NCBI RefSeq assembly: GCF_017591425.1
Contig: NW_024466459.1
Location: 7,440,001 to 7,504,000, forward strand
DNA: 64,000 bases
DNA from: Ochotona curzoniae
Lineage: Eukaryota > Chordata > Mammalia > Lagomorpha > Ochotonidae
Reading direction: 5' to 3'
The translations under genes and the position numbers were made by a program. Positions 35,604-47,315 of the stretch are shown piece by piece (within the stretch, counting starts at the first letter, position 1; the number at the start of each line of letters is the position of its first letter). Under the pieces are notes generated by a model. It did not search any database. It had not been told where the DNA came from and saw only the letters and a program-made list of their open reading frames with translations.

Positions 35604-36670
35604 TGAATTATGTGTTACAATTTCGTACAGACTGGGATTTCACCCCAAACTCCCACCCCCGACAGATTTTTCCCATTTTACTACAGTAGCATAATCCTTC
35701 ATAAGGAATTACAATTCAATCAGTCTCTTATTTAAGTGTACCCCAACACTGCTGGTACAGACAAAGTCAGAGAGTCCACCATTGTCTACACATGTCCAAC
35801 AGTTTCATTGGGAATCCATCTTTCGTCTGGAAGCAGGGATGCATGTTTTTGTTTGTTTCTTTGTTTTGTTTTGTTTAAGATAAGTGGGGAAGGCAGAGAA
35901 CTCCAGGTCAGGACATGCCACCCTGGTCCCAGGCTGGGGTGGGAGGGCTGCAGGTTGCCCTGGGAGAGGTTCTAGGGACATACTGAAGTAAGAGTAGCTG
36001 AGGGCATGTTTGACAGGGAAGGAATGATTCCTGGGGTCTTCCACGAACTGGGCCACTGCACTTGCAAGTATGCAAGGGATTGAGACAGAGTGGTTTAGAG
36101 GAGGAAATTGGAGGGCATGTCTGGGATAGGCAAAGGCACCACCCATGTGGGACACCTGAGCTGGGGTAAATAGTATCACCTACTAGCCACTGGCACATAC
36201 AAAAGCTAGGGCTGGGGGCATGCCTGGCTGGGCTAGGCGACAGTACCCACCCCTGAGTGTTGGAGCAGGGAGTGGGCCATATCAGGCTAGACTGCAGCAC
36301 CCAAGAGAACATGAGAGAATCAGATCTGGGGGCAAATTTTGTAGGGAAATTGTAGGTTTGTCTCTGTGGGACTGCAACATCCATCATTTTACATGGAGAA
36401 CCAGGGTGGTGATGGGCCAAGCCAAGCCGGACCAAGGCGCTCACCTGACAGGAACCTGCCTGACACTCCTGGGCTGAGAATGCACCTAGTAGAAGTCTAG
36501 AGACTCCCCTGATGAATTGCAGCTCCCATTGATGAATGTGAGAACCAGAGCTGTGGGCAGACAGGTTGGGCAAGGTTGCAGCACTCATTGGCATATATGT
36601 GGGCTGTATCTGGGGCAGAGAGGACAAACTGGGCTGGGCTCCAGCACCCGGTGGTGCTCACAAAAGCCAG
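35600..36670 (-). mobile_element. Probable lagomorph L1 3' UTR, 5'-truncated, with degenerate internal repetition
   Basis: 35600-35830 looks like the reverse complement of a lagomorph/rodent-type L1 3' end ('gtgttacaatttcgtacag', 'ccaaactcccacccccga', 'ttacagtag'-like). The part at 36110-36665 repeats an irregular G-rich motif (see findings). Its lack of stops on the minus strand gives a 239-codon open frame, Ser/Pro/Cys-rich, which I do not regard as a gene. Confidence 0.4.
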
Positions 36671-36675
36671 AATAT

Positions 36676-37017
36676 GGGCCCAGTGCAATAGCATAGTGGT
36701 TAAAGTCCTCGCCTTGCACGCACCAGGATCCCCTATGTATGGATACCGGTTCCAATCCCGGCCGCCCCGCTTCCCATCCAGCTCTTTGCTTATGGCCTGG
36801 GAAAGCGGTTAAGGATGGCCTAAAGCCTTGGGACCCTGCACCTGCATGGGAGACCCAGAAGCTCCTGGCTCCTGACTTCAGATTGGCTCAGCTCCAGCCA
36901 TTGTGGCCGCTTGGGGAGTGAACCATCTGACGGAAGATCTTCGTCTCTGTCTCTCCTCCTCTCTGTATATCTGACTTGCCAATAAAAAAAAAAAAGAATA
37001 AATCTTTAAAAAAAATA
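36676..37017 (+). mobile_element. CSINE
   Basis: GGGCCCAGTGCAATAGCATAG head, full body and A-rich tail. Confidence 0.95.
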
Positions 37018-37035
37018 GACCTTGAAAAAAATATT

Positions 37036-37285
37036 GCTTGGAACACCAGGACCCTTAACTGAATACCTGGATTCAAATCCCAGCTCCACTTCTGGGCTCA
37101 GCTTTCTGCTAACGGGCACCCTGGACAGGCAGCCCCTCTTACCCAGCCGGAAGGCTTGAACTGCATTCTGGGCCCCTGACGAACGCTTGGCACAGCCCCT
37201 GCTGTTAAGGGCACTTGGGGAATGAACCAGCAGATGGAAGAATTCACCCTCTCTCTCTCTCTCTGGCCTTCAAATTCATTATTGC
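37036..37285 (+). mobile_element. Old CSINE
   Basis: Directly after the young copy. 'gattcaaatcccagctccact' and 'gggaatgaaccagcagatgg' survive; head and tail are eroded. Confidence 0.7.
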
Positions 37286-37790
37286 AAACATGTTTTACTG
37301 AAGGGACACATCATCACTTCCATTGACTCCCATGAGTCACTGAGATCAGGGTGGGAGATGGGCACTGGTAGGGGTGACCCTGGAGGCTGGCTACTCCACC
37401 CCCTTTCTCATCCCTGGGGTGATGCTCCTGCAAGACAGAGAAGCAAGCCAGACACGGGGCCAGAGAGAGAAGCAAGAAGATTCACGGTGGACAGTGAGAC
37501 AAGGGGAGCCCCGGATGACGGCAACCAGGAGTCCCGAGACCCAGCAGTGGCACATCCATGCAGAGGACACCCAGTGGAATCTGGAGAGCCGCATGAAGCA
37601 TCCCTGGAAGGAGGCCACAGAGCTAGAACTGAAGCGAACAGCTAAATCAAGTTCAAGACTTTCCATTGGCAGAATTCGAGGGTGAATCATTGACAAGTGC
37701 ATACAAAACCAAGCGCATTCAGAGAGAGAAAAACAAATTTTTTTTTTTACAGAGGTAATCATTAACTGCAGGGGAAACAAAAGGCCCTAA

Positions 37791-37860
37791 CGAGAAAGGC
37801 CGCAGAGAACAGCCTCGGCTCAGCTCGAGAAAGGCCGCAGAGAACAGCCCCAGCTCAGCT
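37791..37860 (+). repeat. Tandem duplication, 2 x 35 bp
   Basis: Copies at 37791-37825 and 37826-37860 start CGAGAAAGGCCGCAGAGAAC and differ at two positions. Flanking sequence is not a recognised repeat. Confidence 0.97.
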
Positions 37861-38159
37861 TCCAGTCACATTTCCGTGGTTATAACAATGATCAACAGCA
37901 ACCAATGACTTAGCAAAAAAAAAAAAGGATGACTACACTGGGAAGGGAGGGAGTCGGGATTTCAGCATCCAAGGGGTGAGCTGGGCTTTTTCATTGTATA
38001 ACGTCAGCAGCATGTAAGATAGGCAAGTGTGAGTGTGACCTCCATACAACACAAAGCTCGCTAAGGCAACAGAAGAGATCAGAGGGAAGAACTGGAGGAG
38101 TTTGTGTGTGTCAGAAACGGAGAAGGACAGAGTCCTCTGGATTTCATTAGCCACCTAAT

Positions 38160-38500
38160 CCTTCCATTTGACTTCTTAGCCGTGTACAAATAGAAGCAAA
38201 ATTAGATTCTAAAATAAAAAAAAAATCTCACTCATCAAACAAATCCTTCCACAGTTTGCACGAAGGATCTGCATATATTTGTTATCAGCATTTCATTTGA
38301 TATCATTTTAGAAGACATTAACCAGGATGAGTAATTGAAGCGGCCTGCGCCTATCAGGGCCACAGTGCTGCCTCCCTCTTGCCATACTAAAGAAATGCAT
38401 CAAATGCTCATTAAGTCTTGCACCACTAATTGCTTTTTGACAGACTGCCAGTTTTGTAGTAAGAACGAGAGACAAACCCGGTCTTAGACATGACAGCCCA
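38160..38500. other. Repeat-free AT-rich stretch, possible conserved noncoding element
   Basis: Contains several TAAT-core homeodomain-like sites (GTAATTGAAG, CTAATTGC, CATTAAG) and no repeat. No open frame of note. Confidence 0.35.
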
Positions 38501-38774
38501 TTCTAGCCTGCAGCTTGGGAAGGATTTGGGAGCCCACGGAAAGCCGTCTCGTTTCTGAGAGGTCTGCAGGGACGGGGAGGGGGAGAGATGGGGGGGCTCT
38601 CCAAGAGGTCTGCAGGGAAGGGGGCTCTCTCAGCATGATTGCCCTGAGTGCTTTTCAAACACTCCCCAAAAATCAGGAGGGCTTCTGAGCTCCCCCTCCT
38701 GACGTGCGCGTGGCCGTGAGGTTGGCGACGAGGCCTAGACATCAATCTTCGCTGATATGCTGTTCCTGCTTTTT

Positions 38775-38960
38775 GGGTGGATGGATGGGTAGATGAATGG
38801 ATGGGTGGGTGGGTGTATATGTGGGTAGGGGTGAAGCATAGATGGAAGATGGATGGATGGATAGCAGGTGGCTGGATAGATGGATGGCGGGTGTAACGAT
38901 GGGTAGGGGTAGGGAATGGATGGGAGGTGGGAGGATGGGTGGGTGGCTGTAAGGAGGGGG
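38775..38960 (+). repeat. (GGAT)n / (GGTGG)n minisatellite
   Basis: Irregular GGATGGATGG and GGTGGGTGG units over about 185 bp. Accounts for the Pro/Thr/His/Ser-rich minus-strand frame here. Confidence 0.93.
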
Positions 38961-39187
38961 TTGAGGTGGATGCAGGAAGGACCCTTACGTATCTGCACAG
39001 GAAGACCATCCACACCAAGTCTTCAGAGCATGAGCACATGAGCAGTTCTGCTTTATGCCAATTGCCTGAGAATGTTGGCTATTTCTAAACAGTCTGAGAT
39101 TCCGCTCATTTTGGACACAAAAATGGGCATTCAGTATTGCTGCAGCTCGATCACTTTTTGGAACTTTATCTTTGAAAATTCACTTTG

Positions 39188-39535
39188 GGGCCCAGCGCGA
39201 TAGCATAGTGGCTAAAGTTCTTGCCTTGCACGCACCAGGATCCCATGTGGGTGCTGGTTCGTGTCTCAGCTACCCCGCTTCCCATCCATCTCCCTGCTTG
39301 TGGCCTGGGAAAGCAGTTGAGGAAGGCCTAAAGCCTTGGGACCCTGCACCCTGTGGGAGACCCTGAAGAAGCTCCTGGTTTCTGGCTTCAGATCAGCTCA
39401 GCTTCAGCCATTGCAGCTACTTGGCGAGTGAACCAACAGATGGAAGACCTTTGTCTCTCCTTCTCTCTCTCTGTAAATCTGCCTTTCCAATAAAATTAGT
39501 TAAATCTTTAAAAAAAAAAAAAAGAAAGAAAGAAA
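39188..39535 (+). mobile_element. Young CSINE with target duplication
   Basis: GGGCCCAGCGCGATAGCATA head to a long A/AAAG tail. Direct repeats GAAAATTCACTT(T)G at 39174-39187 and 39536-39548. Confidence 0.95.
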
Positions 39536-39548
39536 GAAAATTCACTTG

Positions 39549-41139
39549 GGAGCTGAACCCAATGTTTAGAATGTTTAGAATACACGGATTCATGCCAAGT
39601 TTGCATTTGGTGATGATAGATGGCATGGGGGAGGGGGAGAGGATATGATTTTTAGAACGAGCCATGTTCTGTTAAGTCACGTCAAATAGTTTACATGCAC
39701 ATAGAAGAGTCACAAAAATGACTGAAGTCCTGTTTCAAGGACCCTGCTACTGAAGGAACCCTGTGGTGAGTCCTTCTGCAGGATCCCACCGTGAAGCCGA
39801 GCCCATCCCTGCAGCTACCTGCTCTGTCAGGTCACACTGGATTCCTACAATGTCCTCACCCACCTCTGCCTACGTCCCAAGCTTGAACAAAACATTCAGG
39901 AGAGTTCAGTGTTGCAGCAGGCTGGAGACAAAGCCCAAACACTGGTGCTTCACAGCCCCCAAATAAGAGTGTCTTTCAAAGACAAAGGCTGAGCGAGTGA
40001 TGTGACACCCAGACACTCATTTTCTTTGGCAGCAGTCGCAGGGACAATCTGTCAGGGCAAGGATCTGGCTGCGAGACAGTAAGGTGGGAGAGAGGGAGGA
40101 GGGGGAGACAGGCAGCCTTCTGGGGGCTGTGGGGGCAAGAGAAGACACATGAATGGGGTGTTGGGGGTGAGGCAGCCTCCTCCTCCTGCTCTCCGCTCTG
40201 ACCATCTGCTCTGGGGGCTCAAGCAGGTGGGCACCGTGAAGCAGGGGGGACGGGCAGCAGGACCAGCAAACAAAGCCAATGAGCCAGCTTCCCCCAGGGG
40301 AAAAGGAAGACACCGCCAATGAACCCTCACCTTTGGCAAGTGGCCAGCTCCCATGGCTGGGGCTTCAGCTGGCTGAGCAAAGCTGCCCCTGGCCCCACAG
40401 CTGAACCCCGCCTGGTGGACACAGGTCTCGGTCAAGGAGGGAAGTCCATCCTCCCGCCTAGCAGTGCTCCCATCACATTCAGAGAGTGCCGCCTTGGGAA
40501 GTTTAGCATGTGGTACAAGAACAGGTGCTCAGCTCCTCCGGATGCCTTTGCAAGACCCTTAGATAGACGTGGCCACACCCTCCCCTCCAGCATCCAGGCC
40601 TCTGGCCAGCTCCTCCTGGGCCAAGGCTCCTACAAAGGCCACCCCAATTGTAGTTAGGGCCCAGGGAGAAAGGAGATTCTATCAATGACGCCAGAGGGGG
40701 GGAAGCCACCAAGGCCAGGGAGACAACAAACGACTAGCTTCAAGGCACTGCCTTACTCCGTCCAGGCTGCAGCGCTGCTCCAGAGGGGAGGGCAGGGGGG
40801 AGAGCCGCAAAGAAGGGCCAACCCCAGGCTGTGGGCTCCCTTCTACAAACCCTAGTGCCAGGGACAAAGGCTGCCCAGGGTGGCGAGTTCTGCGCGCTCA
40901 CTCCCCCCCTGGGCCAGCCTGGGAACTGCAGCCTCTTTAGAAGCCGAGGACTCCAGCAGAGATGCCCTACTCATCAGAGGTTTTGTTTTTGCAGTTTCCC
41001 TTACATGTGGTCAGCAACGATTCAGAAACACTGACTAGAAAATTCCAAAAATAATTCATAAGTCTCCAATAATGGATATTGCAGTATATTGTTATGATTG
41101 TTCTATTTTATAGTAGCTTTCTGTGCCTAATGTGTACTT
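39549..41139. other. Intergenic; no gene recognised
   Basis: GC-richer at 40.0-40.9 kb but without dense CpG. Open frames on both strands are short and repetitive in composition. Confidence 0.5.
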
Positions 41140-41458
41140 TCTAAAGATTAATTTAGTTTTATTTCAAAGGCAGATTCACAGAGGGAAGGAAAGAGAAAGA
41201 TTGCCTGTTGGCAGGTTCCTTCCCCAAATGGCAGCAGTGGCCAAAGCTGGGCTTATCTGGAACCAGCAGCATCTTCTGGGTCCTCGTATGTGGGCACAGG
41301 GTCCCAAGCACTTGGACCCTCCTCTGCTGTTTTCCTAGGGTATAGGCAGGGAGCTGGATTAGAAGTGCAGCAGGTGGGAGATGAACAAGACACTCAAATC
41401 AGGAACGTGGGCGAACCTAGCTACGGTGTAATCCACTACAATACAACACCTGTCTTGT
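41140..41458 (-). mobile_element. CSINE, reverse orientation
   Basis: AGATTAATTTAGTTTTATTT tail, then GGCAGATTCACAGAGG and the inverted body; head diverged. Confidence 0.85.
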
Positions 41459-42650
41459 AGTTTACAAACTAAGCATTGTCATAGGAGTGTATTTGAAAGA
41501 AAAAAACATAATACGTGTATGTATGGGGCTTAGTAGTAGCCACAGTTTGAGAAAGTCCTGGAGGTCTTGGTATACCTTCCCTGGGACCCAGTGGGCTGCT
41601 GTATATCAGCTGCAGTTACTGCATTAGCGTCCACCTTACACTTCCTGGGGAATAGGGCCACTGGGGCAGAAATTCCTGACTCAGAGCAAGAACTTTGGGC
41701 TGAGATAAGAGCTGAGAAAGAGCCCCACCCCTGCCACCTCCACCCCCCACACATCAGGCCAGCTTCTCCACTTTGCATACCCAAAGCCCCATGACACCTT
41801 GGCATCCTAGGTCCTGTAGTTTGGTCCACCAGAACAGGAAGAAAAGGACAAGGAATGTCTCCAGTGCAAAGATGAGAATTCGGTGGGACATCTCCCTGGG
41901 GAGACCTCTGGCTGCTGGTGACAGGTAAAAACAGAGACCCCAGGAGGCAACAGGCTAGGGGTGGCGTGATGCAGGCAGGCACTCCGTACCTTGGGTTGGG
42001 ATTAAATCCCATCTCTGCTGCTGCAAATGCAGACGAAAACCATGAGGTAAAGCTGCTGCCCTCCCCCTCCCCCGCAAGGTGTGCAATGCCTGTTCCCACA
42101 AATGACACTCCCCGAAGGGCACTGAGAAACCGCTCCCCCAGCACTCCCAGAGTGCTCGCCCCAGCACCCACTAGGAGCCTGGAAGGGGCTTTTGCTGATG
42201 AGGGGGCACCACAATTCCAGTCGTCCATTGGAACAGAGCCCAGCAGCCCCCAGGCCCATGCCACACACAAACCCTGTGCATCACTCTCTCATCCCTTAAG
42301 CAGGATTCCCAGGCTGATGGGGTTCCCCTAGGGTCCCTGAGGGGCGGGGCAACCTTCCTCCTCTTGAGCTGCTGAGGGTTACCTGGATATTTGTAACATC
42401 ACTTATGGTCCATACAGAATTATCAACCTAAAAAATTAGCACGCTACAGGGTGATCGGATTTTGCCTCAGCAGGAGCGAACCAGATGGTTTTATGGGTTT
42501 TCTCCAGCCCACAAGCTGTGTGCTCCCAGCCCCACCCTGTAAGGGAGACATGCAACTGCTTGCGGCCTGGCCCAGACCATCCTTTCAGTCTCTCTCAGTT
42601 CCTCCACCTCTAAAAGGAAAAGGCTGGACCCTCCTCAGTGCTTATCTGAG
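41459..42650. other. Intergenic; no gene recognised
   Basis: A 246-codon minus-strand frame (41530-42270) is Ser/Gly/Ala-rich without any domain, signal or splice context that I can recognise. Confidence 0.5.
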
Positions 42651-42651
42651 A

Positions 42652-42958
42652 GGGCCCAGCACAACAACCTAGTGGATAAAGTCCTCACCTTGCACATGCT
42701 GGGATCCCATATGTGTGCCAGTCATCCAACTCCCTGCTTGTGGCCTTGGAAATCAGTCGAGGACGACCCAAAGCCTTGGGACCCTGCACCTACGTGGGAG
42801 ACTCAGAAGATGTTCCTGGTTCCTGGCTTTGGATCATTGCAGCTCTGGCCGTTGTGGCCATTAGGGGAGTGAATCAATAGACAGAAGATCTTCCTCTCTG
42901 TCTCTTCTCTCTGTATATTTGAGTTTCCAATAAAAATAAAATAAATCTTTTAAAAAAA
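42652..42958 (+). mobile_element. CSINE with target duplication
   Basis: GGGCCCAGCACAACAACC head to AATCTTTTAAAAAAA tail. TTATCTGAGA before and TTATCTAAGA after. Confidence 0.93.
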
Positions 42959-44397
42959 ATTATCTAAGAGCCCTAAACCAATTCTCAGGGCCCTCATCCC
43001 AGGTCTGTCCCACCAGAACTTCAAGGGCTGCCGTTGGGGCATCGCAGTGATTCTCAGTGCAGCCTGGCTGCAAAGCTCTGCCCACTGTGTACCAAGGGCC
43101 ACTCCACTAGCACAGCAGGAGCACACTAGCCACCTTCTGTCACCTCACTCAAGTCCTCAAGGAGGATGAATAGGAGTCCTCAGAGGTCTAGATGGCTGGC
43201 AGGTCCTCAGAAAACCTGGAAATGATCCAGAACTCATCCCCAAAGGCCTCCTGATGTTGTCGGACACCTGCTAGGGACAAGCAATTAAGGCTGCTCACAG
43301 GGCAAGGAGCAGGGCCCCAATCGAGGGAATCACCTCTGATAGCTCGTCTCCCACATGTGTCACCCCACAGATCTGCACATTCAAACAGGGGCGGGCTCTG
43401 TCACGGGCAGCTGTGTGGCCTTGGGGCAGGGTGTCTCGCCTCTCTGTGCCTTGGCTGCTTCCTTCACAAATAGGGATATGAAGAAAGGCGGCAGTGGGCA
43501 GAGGCTTAGGGAGAGTTAGATGAGATGATATAAGGTGTTATTTACACGGAAGCTTTGTGGGGCTGAACAAATGAGTGCATGCTGAAAGAACAAAGGCTTT
43601 CCCTACTACCAAGACTTCTCACCAAGACAGTCTTACCTGATGGTTAAGATGGTGATGTGATGGTGATGTGATGGTGACATGCTCACCTGCACAGGTGGAG
43701 TGGGTGCGGTGAGATCACAAGCACAGCGGACACTGGGCAAGTGTCACCTGCAGCTTGTGGGCAGGCAGCGTGCCCCAGAGTGCCTCTGCTCCAGCTCCGT
43801 AAGCACTTCGCAGAACGAGCACTCCAGGAAAACACGCTCTGGAATAAGCCGCCCCACAGGAGGACCCCATGTTTTCCAATCTGGGCCAGGATGATAGCAG
43901 CAGGGACTGGAAATCAGGGGGAGTACAGCAGGGGAGAGGGGAAGTACAGACACAGATCTGGGGGACACCTCTCTTCCCCTAGTTTTCATACTACCTGTGG
44001 GAGTGTCCCTGCTGCAGTGGCAAGCGTCTCTCACTCCTCAGAGCTAATTCAACTCTTGATGTTGCCTTTCCCTAACCAAGGAACCTTGCACAAGTCACCT
44101 GGCCCCTCTGGGTCCGGAACCTTAAGCAGTGGCTGATGGGCTATAAACCTAGGCATTCCTAAGGTACCGCCTCCCTCCTGGACTCCATGTCAGTATGGGC
44201 TCCTGCTGGATTGGAGGAGGGAAGAGGAAAAGGAATAAGAAACAGGTCAAGGGGTCTCTGAATCCTGATTTGATTTCAGAACTATCTTGGGGAAGTTACC
44301 GGAGAGGCCCTACACCTGCTCACCTACACAGCCAACGCGTTTATTTATGCTAAGAAAAATGGTGATGTGTCAAGAAGGACTTGTAGCATCAAGGAGT
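42959..44397. other. Intergenic with one MIR; no gene recognised
   Basis: A GATGGTGATGT direct repetition lies at about 43650-43680. Nothing else is identifiable outside the MIR. Confidence 0.5.
43400..43590 (+). mobile_element. MIR fragment
   Basis: 'gcagctgtgtggccttgggg', 'cctctctgtgccttggctgc', 'gagagttagatgagatga' and 'gctgaacaaatgagtg' follow MIR order. Confidence 0.7.
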
Positions 44398-44416
44398 GGG
44401 AGAGAGACAGAGAGTG

Positions 44417-44453
<37 letters not shown>
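44398..44453 (+). repeat. (GA)n microsatellite
   Basis: About 16 perfect AG units preceded by imperfect GAGACAGAGAG. Confidence 0.97.
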
Positions 44454-45841
44454 GCTGCTACCTTAAGCCATTGTGTATCAGAAGGGTTAACCCTGATGCG
44501 TGCCGGATCGGGGTGCCAGATCACCTCCTCAGTTGTCTTCCAAGCTACACATCACTGTCCCAAGGCACCAGAGAGGACTGTTCGTTCCGGCAGGTACAAG
44601 ATGCAGTCTCAGAATCAGCATCCCAAAGCTGACATTTCAATTTGGGTAAAATGCAGATGGCTTGTGGGGGACCAGGGACTGGCACAGCTGCCAACAGGAG
44701 CGTCTTCAGTACCGGATCCTCATGCCTTCCATTCTCCCCAATTTGCAACTGATGCCCTCTGCTGCCAGATGCTGTTCCTTCCCGCCCAGGGGCCCCAGAA
44801 ACCGCATTGCAGCAGCCCCATGGAAACAACGTGGTGTCTTATACTCCTAACCTGGACCAGCAGCCTTCCCTGCGCAGGCTCTCCTGCTCTCCTGCAGGCC
44901 TGATCACAGCACTTGCATTCAATGTATTATTCCACCAAGCAGTAGCACAACCCACTCTGGACCTCCTTGTTCTTAGAGTGATCCCTGGAGCCAAGCAGCA
45001 TCTCCCCTGAGCACAGGCTGAGCATTAGCCTTGGGCTATTTGTCCTGCTGCTGTTCTTTACTTCCTGCTGTCTGTAGTCCCTCTGAAAAGTGCTGAAAGG
45101 GGAAAGGTGTTACTTAATTACTCCAAAGAAGCCAGTGTGGGAAGTTACCACCTCCTCTGGGCCCCTGTCTTTTTCAGGCTGGAGGCTGTGTTACTTAGCT
45201 ACTGACCTGGATGGATTACAGCCGGAGCAGCTCCCTGTGGATAACAGGGCAGACTGTTCAGCAGGTGGAGGAAGAGTTAAAGAACACGAGGAGCCCAACA
45301 GGTCACAGGAACTTGGAGTTGGCTGCAGACAGCAGCTGGCAGCCAAGGCAAGCAGCTCTCCCAAGGCATGCAGGGGAGAGACAGGGAGAGCAAGCATGCA
45401 CGAGGTGGACAAAAGTCAACACCACTCTAGGTGACACACTTCCTGTCGCCATGGCCAAGGGTGTTCTGCCAGCTGCAGAAGAGAGAGCAGTTTCCCAGGT
45501 GGAAGCCCCCCACCCCGCCCCCCAGACTGGCTGATGGAGAGAGTAGGGGGCAAGGCTCAACAAGAAACCAATGGAAAGAAACTGTACTGCATTTATTTGT
45601 CCAGGTCAATGAGGTTCTCACTCAGCACTCAGGATGCCTTGTGGGGAGACAACTGTGCAGCGGGTCCCCCGAGGCAGCCTGTGCTGTGCTGGTGCCCCCC
45701 AAAACCACCAAGCGGAAACCGAGAGCCACATCCTGCCCCAAGGAGGCTGCCTGGGAGAGGGGGTGGGGAGGAGATTTTAGGAGCCTGCCCTCCCCCCACC
45801 TCACCCCCCCACCTCACCCCCCCCACCCCTGCACTAGAAAA
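44454..45841. other. Intergenic; no gene recognised
   Basis: Unique-looking. A C-rich tandem CCCCACCTCAC block lies at about 45790-45830. Confidence 0.5.
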
Positions 45842-46117
45842 CAAAGCCGCTGCCTGCAGTGTCAGCATCCCATATGGATTGAGTCCCAATTGTTCCATTT
45901 CCCATCCAGCTCCCTGACATGTGCTTGGGAATGGCCCTTGCACCCATGTGGTAGAACCAGATGACGGTCCTGGTTCCTGGCTTCGGCTGGCTCAGCCCTG
46001 GCCACTGTGGTCGGTGGGGGAGTGAACCATAGAACAAAAGATCTCTGTGTGTCTCTGTCTCTTTTTTAGCTTTCTCTCTCACTCTACCTCCCCAATAAAC
46101 AAATCTAAAAAAAAAGG
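45842..46117 (+). mobile_element. CSINE, head-truncated
   Basis: Starts near CAGTGTCAGCATCCCATATG; the tail is CAATAAACAAATCTAAAA. Confidence 0.85.
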
Positions 46118-46127
46118 GGGGGGGTTG

Positions 46128-46397
46128 ATTAGAAAAGCAAAATGACAGAGAAAGAAGAGAGAGAGATTGGCCCACTTTGCAATTTATCACCATGGCTATG
46201 CTTGGGCCAGGAACTCCAGCCATGTCTCCCAAACGGGTATAAGTGGCCGAAGTGCTGGAACCATCAGCCACTGCCTCCCCACGTGCTTTAGCAAGGAGCT
46301 ACACTGGAGTAGCCAGGAACCAAACTGGCACTCCAATACAGGATCTGAGCATCCAAAGCAGTGGCTTAATCCATTGCACAGCAATGCCTGCCCCTAG
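46128..46397 (-). mobile_element. Old CSINE, reverse orientation
   Basis: AGAAAAGCAAAATGACAGAG start; ends at CAGCAATGCCTGCCCC. Confidence 0.8.
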
Positions 46398-46715
46398 GGG
46401 TCACTGGCTTTAAGCTAGGGGAGGCAACAGGCACCTGTGTCACCAGAAGGCCCAGAGTACTCCTGAGCTCAATCCCACGTCACCACCCTAGCCCTCTCCC
46501 CATTGGAGAGCAGAAACTCCTCAATCCTTCCCCAGAGAGTGGCCCACCCAGTCGCTCTACCCTGCCTACAAGAGTCTCTCTACCGAGAAGCTCAGACTCA
46601 AGGCAATCCCTGGCTCAGTTTCCATCCAGACCCCGTCCATGAGCCCCGTCCCCTGTCACAGAGCCCAAGCCCCTTCATGACCAACATCTCAAAAGCAGAG
46701 GAGCCCAAGGGAAGC

Positions 46716-47315
46716 CTGAGCCCAGCACAACAGCTTCATTGGCTAATCTTTCATCTAAATGCTAGCATCCCATATGGGTCCCGATTCATGTCCCATCTGG
46801 GAGGCCTGCTAGAAGCCCCTAGCTCCTGGCTTCAAATTAGCTCAGTTCTGGCCATTGTGGCCAGCTGGGGAGTGAACCAGTGGGTGAACGATCTTTCTAT
46901 CTTTCTTTCTGTAAATTTGCTTTTCCAATTGATGGCTGCCAAGGGAGGGGCTGGATCCACTGGCTCAGCCTTCAGCCCCGAGTAGGGAGGGGCCACAGGA
47001 GCCAGCTACACCATGGCGGGATTCCAGTGACCAGTGACACCCCTGAACAGAAATCCCTTCCCTAATTAGGCTACAAACAGTCCGTCTGCCAGCCCCCGTG
47101 TCCAGGGGGATATAAAACTCCTCAGCTTGTCTCTCGGCCCTCCCTTTTCGCTTCCTCCCTCTTTCCTCCATGCATCGTGAAGGGGGCCCAGGAGCAGATT
47201 TTCCAATAAAACTTCCGTTACAACTTTGGACAACTTGCTGATATTATTCCACCAGCGGGTGGGCGGCGGTCATCATCTAACACCAATAAAAATAAATAAC
47301 TCTTTAAAAAAAAAT
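46716..47315 (+). mobile_element. CSINE split by a solo LTR
   Basis: 46716-46929 (GCCCAGCACAACAGC to TTGCTTTTCCAAT) and 47283-47315 (CCAATAAAAATAAATAAC) join to one element with a shortened body. Confidence 0.92.
46930..47282 (+). mobile_element. Solo LTR inside a CSINE, 5-bp target duplication
   Basis: 353 bp beginning TGATGGCTGC and ending ATCTAACA, with GATATAAAACTCC (TATA, about 47109) and AATAAAACTT (poly(A), about 47203). CCAAT direct repeats flank it at 46925-46929 and 47283-47287. No internal genes remain, consistent with LTR-LTR recombination. Confidence 0.9.

Noticed and set aside
35908..36627. 239-codon minus-strand open frame
   Set aside because: It coincides with a degenerate internally repetitive block in a probable L1 3' UTR. 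Openness is explained by repetition; no signal peptide, domain or splice context.
41530..42270. 246-codon minus-strand open frame
   Set aside because: Composition is low in charged residues and shows no domain; no start context, splice sites or poly(A) evidence.
47249..47270. CTCF-like CCACCAGCGGGTGGGC in the 46.9-kb LTR
   Set aside because: It has mismatches at key core positions compared with the CTCF consensus as I recall it; not strong enough to list without binding data.
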